Positions 43,181-53,334 of a stretch of DNA of 64,000 nt are shown here, piece by piece. Position numbers and translations under genes: made by a program. The notes beneath the pieces were generated by a model. It ran no database searches and had not been told where the DNA came from. It was given only the letters and a program-made list of their open reading frames with translations. Positions within the stretch are counted from its first letter, which is position 1. Each line of letters starts with the position of its first letter. The stretch comes from GCA-002708315 sp964460905 (lineage in GTDB: Bacteria > Bacteroidota > Bacteroidia > Bacteroidales > F082): the NCBI GenBank assembly GCA_964460905.1, contig CAYWRM010000007.1, forward strand, positions 60,598-124,597, in the 5' to 3' direction.

Positions 43181-44965
43181 TTAGAATTTATAAACCTCAT
43201 CCTCAATAAGTTTATCAGCAATTCTTCTTCTGGCATCTTTTACATTTATCGATTGTGTATTAGTTAATGTAACTAAAGCATCACTAAGGGTTTTCATTTG
43301 GTCGCCTTCAGCAAATGATCCAATTGTATCAAAGGCAGATTTATACACTTTATGAGAAATATCCTGAGTAAGAACATCAACCATATCCATAAAGACAGAG
43401 ATATTTTGTTTTAGTTTGTTTTTCTCCAATTTCTCAACTCTCAATAATGTTGATTCCAATATATAAACATTCATCATCATATCTGAAATATTCATTAGTA
43501 TTTCTTCTTCAAACATCAATTGTCGTTTGAAAGTGTCCTGTATGGCAGGAAGAAGCATTAAGACAGCTTTTTTGAGGTTTTTCACATAGGCATGACGTGT
43601 CTCGTAAAAATCTCCGTCTGTCATATTTACACTTTCCACTTTATCAATATTATTAAGAATATCTTGTGCAGCTTCATAAAGGTCTATTTTATGTTTCATG
43701 CCCTTCTTCATTGTCGAATCAACAGTTATAAGCCTGTTTATCTCATTGGTGCCCTCAAAAATTCTGTTAATTCTCGAATCACGGTATGACCTATCGGCAG
43801 GAGCTTCTGATGAAAATCCCATTCCACCATATATTTGAACCATTTCGTCAACAATATAGTCTAATGATTCAGAACCATAAACTTTAAGAAGTGCACATTC
43901 AGGTTCATACTCAGCAACTCCTTCAATATTGGCTTCACCATAAGTACGGCCTTGTTCTATCAAACATTCAATTTTGTCCTGTATATCTTTGCTGGCACGA
44001 TAAACAGCTGATTCAGTTGAAAACATCTTAATAACTTGTTCAGACAGTTTATGTTTTATCGCTCCAAATTCAGATAAGAACATATTAAACTGCTTACGTT
44101 CGTTTGCGTATGAAACTGAGTTATTAATTGCACGTCTCATTCCACCAATAACAGTTGCACCCAATTTAATACGACCTATGTGCAGAATATTTAAAGCAAT
44201 TCTAAAACCAACACCTCTTTTTCCAAGTAGGTTCTCCACCGGTACTTTAACATCATTAAAAAATATTTGACGTGTTGAAGAACCTTTTATTCCCATTTTA
44301 TGTTCTTCGGGGTTCATGGTGATTCCTTCCCAATCAGATTCAACAATAAATGCACTTAGCACTCTGTCGTTGTCGATTTTTGCAAAAACAGTAAAAATAT
44401 CAGCAAACCCACCATTAGTGATCCACATTTTCTGACCGTTTAAGATATAATGCTTTCCATCATCAGATAGTATGGCTTTTGTTTTGCCTGCATTAGCATC
44501 TGAACCTGCACCTGGCTCAGTCAAACAATATGCTGCAAGTTTTTCTCCTGTGGCCAGAATAGGAATATATTTTTGATGTTGATCATCATTTCCATAATAC
44601 AGAATTGGTAAAGTGCCAATACCGGTGTGAGCCATAAATGCAACTGAAAATGAATAAGCTGAGCCTATAGCTTCATTGGCCTTCATTGACGTTAAAAATG
44701 ATTGTCCAAAACCGTCAAGTTCTTCTGGTACTGAGATTCCCAATAATCCCAACTCGCCGGCTTTTTTAAGCAACGATGGCATTAGTCCTTCAGTATGATT
44801 GTCAAGTTCATCAAAATGAGGTACTACTTCGGTTTCTACAAAATCATTACATGATTCAGCAATCATTATCTGCTCTTCATCAAATTCTTCCGGTATAAAA
44901 ACCTCATCAACAGCAGTTTCCTTAATTAAAAATTCACCACCTTTTATTACTGCTTTTGTTTTCAT
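43181..44965 (-). CDS. Large acyl-CoA dehydrogenase (VLCAD/ACAD9-like)
   Basis: A 594-residue flavoenzyme. The first 390 residues are a full acyl-CoA dehydrogenase: FMAHTGIGTLPILYYG, YCLTEPGAGSDANAGKTKA, then QIYGGMGFSSEAPADRSYRDSRINRIFEGTNEINRL. The extra 190 C-terminal residues are helical, as in very-long-chain dehydrogenases, where they aid membrane attachment. A minus-strand TATCTTTG box (45002-44995) lies 30 bp upstream. Together with the ligase it completes part of a fatty-acid oxidation capacity. Confidence 0.93.
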   Translation of the reverse strand: MKTKAVIKGGEFLIKETAVDEVFIPEEFDEEQIMIAESCNDFVETEVVPHFDELDNHTEGLMPSLLKKAGELGLLGISVPEELDGFGQSFLTSMKANEAIGSAYSFSVAFMAHTGIGTLPILYYGNDDQHQKYIPILATGEKLAAYCLTEPGAGSDANAGKTKAILSDDGKHYILNGQKMWITNGGFADIFTVFAKIDNDRVLSAFIVESDWEGITMNPEEHKMGIKGSSTRQIFFNDVKVPVENLLGKRGVGFRIALNILHIGRIKLGATVIGGMRRAINNSVSYANERKQFNMFLSEFGAIKHKLSEQVIKMFSTESAVYRASKDIQDKIECLIEQGRTYGEANIEGVAEYEPECALLKVYGSESLDYIVDEMVQIYGGMGFSSEAPADRSYRDSRINRIFEGTNEINRLITVDSTMKKGMKHKIDLYEAAQDILNNIDKVESVNMTDGDFYETRHAYVKNLKKAVLMLLPAIQDTFKRQLMFEEEILMNISDMMMNVYILESTLLRVEKLEKNKLKQNISVFMDMVDVLTQDISHKVYKSAFDTIGSFAEGDQMKTLSDALVTLTNTQSINVKDARRRIADKLIEDEVYKF

Positions 44966-44994
44966 ATCTATTTATAATTTATTATTAAGAGCGG

Positions 44995-45002
44995 CAAAGA
45001 TA
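44995..45002 (-). promoter_or_regulatory. Candidate -7 box for the large acyl-CoA dehydrogenase
   Basis: TATCTTTG on the minus strand matches TAnnTTTG, 30 bp before the ATG at 44965. Confidence 0.42.
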
Positions 45003-45096
45003 TAATTTGCATTTAATTTGGGATAAATAAATTAATAAAAAATATATGTTTTAGATATAAAATATTTTGTCTTAGGTATAATTTCATTATTTCATA

Positions 45097-45128
45097 TTTG
45101 CTTTATTTCATGTATAAAAGTATTTTTG
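45097..45128 (+). promoter_or_regulatory. Bacteroidota promoter of the lipase gene
   Basis: TTTG at 45097-45100 and TATTTTTG at 45121-45128 are 20 bp apart, a full match to the Bacteroidota promoter. The ATG follows 23 bp later. Confidence 0.65.
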
Positions 45129-45150
45129 TTGATGACATTAAAATATTAAA

Positions 45151-46185
45151 ATGAAAAATTATTTAATATTACCAGCAATTGCTTTTATATTAACTACAAT
45201 TATTTTTTCGGAAGGCTGTAAAAAAGACACTGATTCACTACCTCCGGGATTGGAAGAGCCAAATATATCAGGGGTTATGATGACGATGTCAGCTATCAGT
45301 TATACTGCTGATAGTTTGTCGAATTCTGTTATAAAAGATTCAATAGGGATACTACTTAGTGACGAAACACTAGCCACTAAAGGTAAGTGGGATTTGGTTT
45401 GGGGACCTGGGATTTCACCTCACAATGAAAATCTGTTGTATGTTGCAAAATACAATTCAGGTGAAAATCCAGCATATACAATAGCAATCAGAGGCACAAA
45501 TATTAATTCCATTGGTAATATACTAGTCGACTTAAAAGTTTTTACGCTTGTGGAATTCCCTTATGGCATGCCGGGTGATTCGGTAGGTAAAGGTCCAATG
45601 GAAGGGTTTACTAACCTGCTTACTTCTCAGGATTCAGTTATTGGAACAACTTTGGAGGATTTTTTGAAATCTGTTACATCTTCTGAAAAGATACCACTCT
45701 TTATTACCGGGCATAGTCAGGGAGGAGGTCTGGCTCCATTAATGGCATACTGGCTATATACAAATGAAGCGTTGAAGGATAAATTTACAATTTCAACATA
45801 TGCATTTGCAGGCCCCGGATGGTTTAACAAAAGTTTCAAGGATAATTTTTTGAATAATAGTCCTGCTGATGCTTCATTTAGTATGCAGGTTAATTCGCTT
45901 GATATGATTCCTTATGGATATTCAAATCTAAGTGGAATAATTAGTGGAAATATTCCGGTTAAAGTGCCTTCTCCTTATATATTAGCAATTCATTTTGCTA
46001 AATCTTTGCTAACAGCAGAAGGAATAGTATATCATAATATAGCTGTTGCTGATAGTATTGGTTTTATTCCAATAACAGCTAATTCTCCAATATTGGATTC
46101 ACTAGAGTGGTATAACCATTGGTTGATGGTTGAGCATAATCATAATAACTACCTTAAGTTACTAGATGTTAAGTCTCTGAACTAA
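45151..46185 (+). CDS. Class 3 lipase-like lipoprotein
   Basis: A 344-residue exported protein. The signal peptide ends SEGC (Cys23) followed by KKDTDS, so it is a lipoprotein, possibly surface-directed. The mature part is an alpha/beta hydrolase of the lipase class 3 type: YTIAIRGTNINSIGNILVDL precedes the nucleophile elbow FITGHSQGGGLAP, and LDSLEWYNHWLMVEHNHNNYL near the C-terminus may hold the catalytic His. Substrate unknown. Convergent with clpC. Confidence 0.85.
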   Translation: MKNYLILPAIAFILTTIIFSEGCKKDTDSLPPGLEEPNISGVMMTMSAISYTADSLSNSVIKDSIGILLSDETLATKGKWDLVWGPGISPHNENLLYVAKYNSGENPAYTIAIRGTNINSIGNILVDLKVFTLVEFPYGMPGDSVGKGPMEGFTNLLTSQDSVIGTTLEDFLKSVTSSEKIPLFITGHSQGGGLAPLMAYWLYTNEALKDKFTISTYAFAGPGWFNKSFKDNFLNNSPADASFSMQVNSLDMIPYGYSNLSGIISGNIPVKVPSPYILAIHFAKSLLTAEGIVYHNIAVADSIGFIPITANSPILDSLEWYNHWLMVEHNHNNYLKLLDVKSLN

Positions 46186-46223
46186 AGAGAGGTTGTGTGC
46201 TTCTGAAATAATATTGATTAACC

Positions 46224-48767
46224 TTATTTCTTCTCAGAAACTTTAGGTTTAACAAAGGTTATTTTTATTTCATCCTTTTTTGCATCGTGTCCAACATTAA
46301 CAACGGTACCTTCAACCATTTTATGTGCAATAATTTCTTCAGCCAGCTGATCTTCAATATATTTTTGGATAGCCCTTTTAAGTGGTCTTGCTCCAAATTG
46401 TTCATCCCAACCTTTGTCAATAATGAAGTCTTTAGCTTTTGCGCTAACTTTCATTTTAAATCCAAGTTCGTTAATTCTTGAGAAAAGGTTTGTTAGCTCA
46501 ATTTCAATAATTTTATGAATCTCTTTCCTTTCAAGTGGTTCAAATATTACAACATCATCAATTCGATTGAGGAATTCAGGGGCAAATGCTCTTTTTAATG
46601 CTGTCTCAATAACTCCTTGTGCATGAGTTGTTTTTGCGGAAGCTTTAGCTTTAGTGCTAAAACCAACACCCTGTCCAAAATCTTTAAGTTGACGTGAGCC
46701 AATATTCGATGTCATTATTATAATAGTATTTTTAAAGTCAACTTTGCGCCCAAGGCCGTCTGTAAGCTGTCCATCATCAAGTACTTGTAAAAGTAGATGA
46801 AAAATATCAGGATGAGCTTTTTCAATTTCATCCAGTAGAATGATTGAATAGGGTTTTCTTCTAACTTTTTCAGTTAACTGCCCACCTTCTTCATAACCTA
46901 CATATCCAGGAGGAGCACCTACCAATCTAGACACAGCAAATTTCTCCATGTATTCACTCATATCAACACGAACAAGAGCCTCCTGATTGTCAAAAATATA
47001 TTTTGCAAGCATTTTCGCCAGGTAGGTTTTACCAACTCCTGTAGGACCTAAAAATATAAATGAACCAATTGGTTTATTTGGGTCTTTTAGGCCTGCCCGG
47101 TTACGCCTTATGGCTTTTACAACTTTTTTAATTGCTTCATCCTGACCAATAACTTCTTTTCGAAGTTCAGGTTCCATATTGATAAGGCGGTTACCTTCGC
47201 TTTGTGCAATATTTTGAACCGGGATCCCAGTCATCATAGCCACAACTTCTGCAACATTGTCATCAGTCACATCTTCACGATGCATTTTGGAATCATCTTC
47301 CCACCTTTTCTTGGCTTTTGCCAGTTCATCAGTATATCTACGTTCGATATCTCTAAATTGAGCAGCTTCTTCAAATTTTTGGCTCTTGATGGCCATAGTT
47401 TTATTTGATTTTATCTCTTCAATAGAGTTCTCCAGATTAATTATTTCAGTTGGAACATGTATATTGCTAATATGTACCATTGCACCAGCTTCATCAAGTG
47501 CATCAATTGCTTTATCAGGTAGGAATCTATCACTAATATATCTGTTAGTGAGCTGAACGCATGCGTTAATGGCTTCTTTGGTATATTTTACAAGATGGTG
47601 ATCCTCATATCTTTCTTTAATGTTGTTAAGTATATCAACAGTTTCTTCTGTAGTGGTAGGATCTACAAGAACTTTTTGAAAACGACGTTCAAGTGCACCA
47701 TCTTTCTCAATATATTGTCGATACTCATCAAGTGTTGTAGCTCCTATACATTGTAATTCGCCACGAGCTAAAGCAGGTTTAAACATATTGGAGGCATCCA
47801 GCGATCCTGATGCATTACCTGCTCCTACAATTGTATGAATTTCATCAATAAAAAGAATAATATCAGGATTTTTAGTAAGCTCGTTTAGTACGGCTTTCAT
47901 TCGTTCTTCAAATTGACCGCGATATTTAGTGCCGGCAACAATAGACGCCAGATCAAGTGTTACAATTCGTTTATTAAACAATGCTCTTGATACTTTTCTA
48001 TCAATGATACGCAAAGCCAAACCCTCTGCAATAGCGGATTTACCAACCCCAGGTTCACCAATTAATATGGGATTATTTTTCTTGCGTCTGCTAAGTATCT
48101 GTGCAATACGTTGTAGCTCTTTTTCTCTACCAACAATTGGATCAAGCCTTCCTTCTTCAGCATATTTTGTGAGGTCGCGACCAAAATTGTCCAGTACAGG
48201 TGTTGTCGATTTAGGGTTGCCTGATTTCTTTGTGCTTCCACCAATTGGTTTATCAGCTTCTTGAGGAGCATCTTCGGTTTCTCCGGGCATTTCTGATGTT
48301 GGCTCAATAAAATTTGGAATATCCTTTTGTTCTTTAACAATCGATGTAAGCTCCTCTTTTATTGAAATATAATTTACTCCCTCTTTACTAAGCAAGCTAG
48401 TTACTAAATTGCTTTTATCTTTGAGTATTGCAAGCAGTAAGTGTTCAGTGCCTATTAAATCAGAATTAAAAACTTTGGCTTCAAGATAAGTAATTTTTAA
48501 GGCCTTTTCAACTTGTTTAACTAATGGTATATTTTCCAGTTTATTACCTTCTGTATTTGGATTTTTAATTGATTCTTCTATATCCTTCTTACACTTATTG
48601 AGATCAACTCCAAAATACTTTAACAATTGAATTGCCATACCTTCTCCATCGCGAATTATGCCCAATAACAAATGCTCAAGACCTATATAATTATTTCCCA
48701 ACCTTACAGCTTCTTCACGGCTAAACGATAGCACATCTTTTACTCGCTGAGAAAATTTTGCTTCCAT
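46224..48767 (-). CDS. clpC: ClpC-type ATP-dependent protease ATPase subunit
   Basis: An 847-residue Hsp100 unfoldase. Two N-terminal Clp repeats (about 1-150) start FSQRVKDVLSFSREEA. The first AAA+ module has Walker A GEPGVGKSA, the middle region has a UVR-type motif (KSQKFEEAAQFRDIERR) as in ClpC rather than ClpB, and the second AAA+ has GPTGVGKTYLAK. The C-terminal D2 domain ends DQLAEEIIAHKM. It would deliver proteins to ClpP, which is not in the window. A minus-strand TAATTTTG box lies at 48794-48787. Confidence 0.96.
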   Translation of the reverse strand: MEAKFSQRVKDVLSFSREEAVRLGNNYIGLEHLLLGIIRDGEGMAIQLLKYFGVDLNKCKKDIEESIKNPNTEGNKLENIPLVKQVEKALKITYLEAKVFNSDLIGTEHLLLAILKDKSNLVTSLLSKEGVNYISIKEELTSIVKEQKDIPNFIEPTSEMPGETEDAPQEADKPIGGSTKKSGNPKSTTPVLDNFGRDLTKYAEEGRLDPIVGREKELQRIAQILSRRKKNNPILIGEPGVGKSAIAEGLALRIIDRKVSRALFNKRIVTLDLASIVAGTKYRGQFEERMKAVLNELTKNPDIILFIDEIHTIVGAGNASGSLDASNMFKPALARGELQCIGATTLDEYRQYIEKDGALERRFQKVLVDPTTTEETVDILNNIKERYEDHHLVKYTKEAINACVQLTNRYISDRFLPDKAIDALDEAGAMVHISNIHVPTEIINLENSIEEIKSNKTMAIKSQKFEEAAQFRDIERRYTDELAKAKKRWEDDSKMHREDVTDDNVAEVVAMMTGIPVQNIAQSEGNRLINMEPELRKEVIGQDEAIKKVVKAIRRNRAGLKDPNKPIGSFIFLGPTGVGKTYLAKMLAKYIFDNQEALVRVDMSEYMEKFAVSRLVGAPPGYVGYEEGGQLTEKVRRKPYSIILLDEIEKAHPDIFHLLLQVLDDGQLTDGLGRKVDFKNTIIIMTSNIGSRQLKDFGQGVGFSTKAKASAKTTHAQGVIETALKRAFAPEFLNRIDDVVIFEPLERKEIHKIIEIELTNLFSRINELGFKMKVSAKAKDFIIDKGWDEQFGARPLKRAIQKYIEDQLAEEIIAHKMVEGTVVNVGHDAKKDEIKITFVKPKVSEKK

Positions 48768-49115
48768 ATTATGTATATTTTTTTTGCAAAATTAAACAAA
48801 AGTTGCCTATTACTTATAATTCGATACCGATGATTCTAAAAATCATAAGTGCACAAGTCATTCATGCGATAAATATTTAAATGGTATAAGCACTTCTAAA
48901 AATAATTATAATTTTTAATATCCTTAGGTATAGGCTTTTATAAAAAGATATTTTTTGTTTTTCTTAAAATCAAATTTATTGAGAGCTGTTGAATATTTTT
49001 AAACACTAGTTTGTTAATATTATATATTAATAAGTTGTTGATTAATGTATTTGGTAAGCCTAAAATTGGTATTTTTGTACGTTTTTTTTAAAGGTATAAA
49101 GAAGAGGGATTTTAC
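48768..49115. other. Divergent clpC/gyrA intergenic region
   Basis: 348 bp without an ORF. A TAATTTTG box on the minus strand at 48794-48787 may serve clpC, and a TATTTTTG box at 49070-49077 serves gyrA. No repeat or CIRCE-like inverted repeat is visible. Confidence 0.55.
49070..49077 (+). promoter_or_regulatory. Candidate -7 box for gyrA
   Basis: TATTTTTG matches TAnnTTTG, 38 bp before the gyrA ATG. A TTTG at 49050-49053 lies 16 bp upstream, shorter than the usual spacing. Confidence 0.45.
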
Positions 49116-51662
49116 ATGGAAAATGTGTTTGAAGGAGAAAGAATTGTAAAAGTAAATATTGAGAAACAAATGAAGTCGGCCTACATTGATTATTCGATGT
49201 CGGTTATAGTTTCAAGAGCATTACCAGATGTGAGGGATGGACTAAAACCTGTTCACCGAAGAGTGCTTTTTGGAATGCACGAAATTGGTGTTTATTCAAA
49301 CAGACCTTATAAAAAGTCTGCAAGAATAGTAGGGGAGGTGCTTGGTAAATATCATCCACATGGTGATTCATCTGTTTATGATGCTATGGTTAGGATGGCA
49401 CAGGATTGGTCGCTAAGATATCCTTTGGTGCAAGGACAAGGGAACTTTGGTTCCATTGATGGAGATAACCCCGCGGCTATGCGATATACTGAGGTTAGAC
49501 TTAGAAAGATGGCTGAGGAAATGCTGGTTGATATTGAAAAAGATACAGTGGATCATCAACTTAATTTTGATGACTCACTTAAAGAACCTATTGTTCTGCC
49601 TGCTCAATTTCCAAACCTATTAGTTAATGGGGCTTCTGGCATTGCTGTGGGTATGGCAACAAATATGGCACCACATAATTTAAGTCAGGTTATTGATGGA
49701 ACACTTGCCTATATTGATAATAATGAGATTGAAATATCGGAACTAATAAAGTATGTACAAGCTCCTGATTTTCCAACTGGTGGTATAATTTATGGCTATG
49801 AGGGTGTTATAAATGCTTTTGAAACTGGTCGTGGTAGGGTTATGATGCGTGGTGAAATAGCCATAGAAGAGACTTCTTCAGGGCGTGAGAAATTGATTGT
49901 TACATCGGTACCGTATCAGGTTAATAAGGCCGAAATGATTCGTAAAACGGCAGATCTCATTAATGATAAGAAAATTGATGGTATTTCTGATATAAACGAT
50001 GAATCGGACAGAAATGGAATGAGAATTGTTTACGATCTTAAAAGAGATGCTATTCCTAACATTGTTATAAATAAATTATATCAACTCACCGCATTACAAA
50101 GTTCATTTAGTGTAAATAATGTTGCCTTGGTAAAGGGTCGTCCTAAAACATTAAACCTTAAGGATCTTATCCATTATTTTGTTGAGCATCGTCATGAAGT
50201 AGTAACCAGGCGTACTCAGTTTGAGCTTAATGAGGCTGAACGTAAAGCTCATGTACTTGAAGGATTACTTATTGCACTTGATAATTTAGATGAAATTATT
50301 GCTCTAATAAGGGCATCATTAACTCCAGAAGAAGCTAGAATTAGTTTGATTAATACTTTCGACTTAAGCGAAATTCAGGCCAGGGCTATTCTCGATATGA
50401 GATTGCAAAAATTAACCGGACTTGAGCGTGATAAAATAAAGAAAGACTTCGATGAGTTACAATCTTTAATCGAGGAGCTTAAAGCAATATTAGCAAGCAT
50501 CGAGCTGAGAATGGAAATTATTAAGAATGAACTTATTACCATAAAAGAAAAATATGGTGACGAAAGAAAATCTCAAATAGTATATACTGCTGAAGATATC
50601 AGTATGGAGGACCTTATTCCTGATGAAAAGGTTGTAATTACAATATCTCATATGGGATATATTAAACGCACACCTCTTACCGAATATCGTCAGCAGAAAA
50701 GGGGAGGGCGTGGTTCGAAAGGAAGTACAACTCGAAATGAAGATTTCCTTGAGCATCTTTTTGTTGCTACTAACCATAACTACATGCTTTTCTTTACAGA
50801 AAAAGGTAAAGTATTTTGGATGAGGGTTTTCGAGATACCTGAAGGAAGTAAAACTTCCAAAGGAAGAGCTATTCAGAACCTTATAAATATAAGTCCTGAT
50901 GATAAGATAAAAGCAATTATAAATACAAAAGATCTTAAGGATGAGGATTATATAAATAATAACTTCATTGTTCTTGCTACTAAAAAAGGTGTTATAAAGA
51001 AAACATCTCTTGAACAATTTTCACGTCCACGCCAAAATGGAATAAATGCAATTACAATTCGTGAAGGTGATGAACTACTGCAAGCTAGATTAACGAATGG
51101 AGAAAATGATGTACTCATGGCTCTTAAGTCTGGCAAAACCATTAGGTTTAACGAACAGAAAGTTAGATCAATGGGTCGTAATGCTGCCGGTGTAAGAGGA
51201 ATTACACTTGCCAATGACAAGGATGAAGTTATTGGAATGATTTGCATTGAAGATACGAACTATACAATTCTTGTTGTATCTGAAAAAGGTTATGGAAAAC
51301 GCTCTGAAGTTGATGATTATCGTATTACTAATAGGGGAGGGAAAGGAGTTAAAACCTTGAATATAACAGAGAAAACGGGTAATTTAATATCAATTAAGAA
51401 TGTTACAGATGATGACGATTTAATGATCATTAATAAATCTGGTATTACGATACGTATGTCAGTTAAGGATTTACGTGTTATGGGTCGTGCAACGCAAGGG
51501 GTGAGGCTTATCAGAATTGATGATGGTGATGAAATTGCTGCAGTTGCAAAAGTTGATATAGAACCCGAAGATGAAATCGATGTCATGGATGAGAATACAG
51601 AAATGATAGAGAATGAAAGCAATGAAGATGATAGTCTGTCGAATGATACTAATAACGAATAA
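49116..51662 (+). CDS. gyrA: DNA gyrase subunit A
   Basis: An 848-residue type IIA topoisomerase subunit. The catalytic Tyr is Tyr124 in AAMRYTEVRL. The quinolone region GKYHPHGDSSVYDAMVRMAQ carries Ser85 and Asp89, the usual susceptible residues (E. coli Ser83 and Asp87). The C-terminal beta-pinwheel contains the GyrA-box-like QQKRGGRGSKG at about 528, and the last 40 residues are an acidic tail (EPEDEIDVMDENTEMIENE). gyrB is not in the window. Confidence 0.97.
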   Translation: MENVFEGERIVKVNIEKQMKSAYIDYSMSVIVSRALPDVRDGLKPVHRRVLFGMHEIGVYSNRPYKKSARIVGEVLGKYHPHGDSSVYDAMVRMAQDWSLRYPLVQGQGNFGSIDGDNPAAMRYTEVRLRKMAEEMLVDIEKDTVDHQLNFDDSLKEPIVLPAQFPNLLVNGASGIAVGMATNMAPHNLSQVIDGTLAYIDNNEIEISELIKYVQAPDFPTGGIIYGYEGVINAFETGRGRVMMRGEIAIEETSSGREKLIVTSVPYQVNKAEMIRKTADLINDKKIDGISDINDESDRNGMRIVYDLKRDAIPNIVINKLYQLTALQSSFSVNNVALVKGRPKTLNLKDLIHYFVEHRHEVVTRRTQFELNEAERKAHVLEGLLIALDNLDEIIALIRASLTPEEARISLINTFDLSEIQARAILDMRLQKLTGLERDKIKKDFDELQSLIEELKAILASIELRMEIIKNELITIKEKYGDERKSQIVYTAEDISMEDLIPDEKVVITISHMGYIKRTPLTEYRQQKRGGRGSKGSTTRNEDFLEHLFVATNHNYMLFFTEKGKVFWMRVFEIPEGSKTSKGRAIQNLINISPDDKIKAIINTKDLKDEDYINNNFIVLATKKGVIKKTSLEQFSRPRQNGINAITIREGDELLQARLTNGENDVLMALKSGKTIRFNEQKVRSMGRNAAGVRGITLANDKDEVIGMICIEDTNYTILVVSEKGYGKRSEVDDYRITNRGGKGVKTLNITEKTGNLISIKNVTDDDDLMIINKSGITIRMSVKDLRVMGRATQGVRLIRIDDGDEIAAVAKVDIEPEDEIDVMDENTEMIENESNEDDSLSNDTNNE

Positions 51663-51690
51663 ATAATATTAATTAACAGGGAAAATTATT

Positions 51691-51723
51691 TTTGGCACAA
51701 ATTTGGTTTAATATGTATATTTG
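51691..51723 (+). promoter_or_regulatory. Bacteroidota promoter of the TPR gene
   Basis: TTTG at 51691-51694 and TATATTTG at 51716-51723 are 21 bp apart. An in-frame TTG at 51721 lies inside the -7 box, so the start is the ATG at 51748. Confidence 0.65.
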
Positions 51724-51747
51724 TCCATAAATCTTAAAACAAAAATC

Positions 51748-52881
51748 ATGAAAAAGGTATTGATTTTATTGAGCTTAAGCTTACTGATAAGTCTAGGAAG
51801 CTTTGCGCAGAAGAATAAACGTACAAGTGCTTATATGTATAACAAAAATAAGCAGTATGAAAAGGCTGTAGAGGCTATAAATGAGGCTATTAAGCATCAA
51901 AAAACTGAAAAGGATGCAAAAACATGGATGTACAGAGGTATTATTTATTATAACATAGCTAATGATACATCAGCAGCAGTAAACAACCTGGAACCAGATG
52001 CAGCTAATATAGCAGTTGAATCATTTTTGAAATCAAAAGAGTATGATTTGAAAAATGAACTACAGGGAGAGTCAGCAATGTATTTGTTAAATCTTACTAA
52101 TATTTTTTATCAACAAGGTGCCGAGGGATTTAGAAATTCCGACTTTGTAGAAGCTGCAGTAAACTTTAAGCAAGCATTTGCTATTTCACAAATGGATGAT
52201 AGATTTGATACAATTGCTGCGTTTAATGTAGGTATGAGTAGTATTTATTCTGAAAATCCTGAAGAGGCTGCCGAATATCTTCAAAAATGTGTTGATGTGA
52301 ATTTTATGGATCCAAGAGTTTATTTATTTTATGCAAGAGCTGAGAAGCAAATGGGTGATACTACAATGGCATTTAATGTACTATCATCTGGGCGTGAGAT
52401 ATTTCCTAGTGAAAAGAGCTTGCAACTTGAAGAAGCTCAATTATACCTTGAGACAGGAAAAAATGATTTGCTAATTCAAAGTTTGAAAGATGCTATTAGT
52501 AATGACCCGGAAAATCCTAATTTATATAGAGTACTTGGGCAAACGTATGAAAATATTGGTGAAATTGATAATGCCTTAGAATATTATAAAAAGGCAGTTG
52601 TATTAAAACCAGATTTCACTGATGCAATATTTAATATTGGAGCAATTTATGTAAACCGTGCTTCAATTCTATATACGGAAGCTAATAATCTTCCTTTTGA
52701 AGAAACAGAGAAGTATGCTAAACTTAAGGGAGAGGCTGACGCAGATTTACATCTTGCATTACCATACCTTGAAAAATCTCTTGTATTACAACCTGATGAC
52801 GAGGTAGTATTGGGGGCACTAAAAGAAGCATATGCTAACTTAAAGATGAATGATAAGCTAAAAGAGCTTATGGATAAATAG
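51748..52881 (+). CDS. Exported tetratricopeptide repeat protein
   Basis: A 377-residue protein with signal peptide MKKVLILLSLSLLISLGSFA and TPR-type helical repeats throughout, for example ENPNLYRVLGQTYENIGEIDNALEYYKKAV and LPYLEKSLVLQPDDEVVLGALKEAY. Such proteins act as periplasmic protein scaffolds. No other domain. The gene has its own promoter and terminator, so it is a single transcription unit. Confidence 0.85.
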   Translation: MKKVLILLSLSLLISLGSFAQKNKRTSAYMYNKNKQYEKAVEAINEAIKHQKTEKDAKTWMYRGIIYYNIANDTSAAVNNLEPDAANIAVESFLKSKEYDLKNELQGESAMYLLNLTNIFYQQGAEGFRNSDFVEAAVNFKQAFAISQMDDRFDTIAAFNVGMSSIYSENPEEAAEYLQKCVDVNFMDPRVYLFYARAEKQMGDTTMAFNVLSSGREIFPSEKSLQLEEAQLYLETGKNDLLIQSLKDAISNDPENPNLYRVLGQTYENIGEIDNALEYYKKAVVLKPDFTDAIFNIGAIYVNRASILYTEANNLPFEETEKYAKLKGEADADLHLALPYLEKSLVLQPDDEVVLGALKEAYANLKMNDKLKELMDK

Positions 52882-52886
52882 TGTGG

Positions 52887-52923
52887 AAAGGGAAGGTAGT
52901 TAATATGCCTTCCCTTTATTTTA
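52887..52923 (+). terminator. Intrinsic terminator after the TPR gene
   Basis: AAAGGGAAGG (52887-52896) pairs perfectly with CCTTCCCTTT (52908-52917) across an 11-nt loop, followed by ATTTTA. Confidence 0.78.
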
Positions 52924-52942
52924 GATATTGCTATTTAACATA

Positions 52943-52962
52943 ATATATATTATAGGACAATT
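52943..52962. repeat. Direct repeat left of the Fic gene
   Basis: atatatattataggacaatt (20 bp) recurs identically at 54940-54959, and the next 40 bp are also similar (TACATA then TTGAT then GAAAAT). The 52924-53334 stretch between this repeat and the Fic gene has no convincing gene. Confidence 0.6.
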
Positions 52963-53294
52963 GGAAATATACATAGTATTGATACTCTGGTATATAGAAA
53001 ATCACGATTTTGTCAAAACACTATAATATAATATAGTTTGTCCGATAATTTAATAGATTTATGATGAAAATTATGACAGGAATATTTTAAAGTATTGAGG
53101 TACAGGTAAATAAAATTTTTGTCCAATAAATCTAAGCTGGGGAGTCCATTGCCTGAAATTAACTTATAATCCTGATAATCTGCCAAAGTCTATTTAACAT
53201 ATTGTTTTCAAAATTATCCAGCATACGAATGAAGTAGTTATTCTCTTTTTTGTAACCATTATCCCAATAATACTCAGATTAAATCAAAATAAAG

Positions 53295-53302
53295 TATTTT
53301 TG
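53295..53302 (+). promoter_or_regulatory. Candidate -7 box for the Fic gene
   Basis: TATTTTTG matches TAnnTTTG, 32 bp before the ATG at 53335. Confidence 0.4.
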
Positions 53303-53334
53303 AAACTATAATTATAACTAATAAAGTTTTTGCT

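Noticed and set aside
53167..53289. A 40-codon minus-strand frame that reads like protein (EYYWDNGYKKENNYF...)
   Set aside because: There is a stop directly upstream, no start codon and no homologue I recognise; it may be chance in AT-rich DNA or a gene remnant, but I cannot support either.
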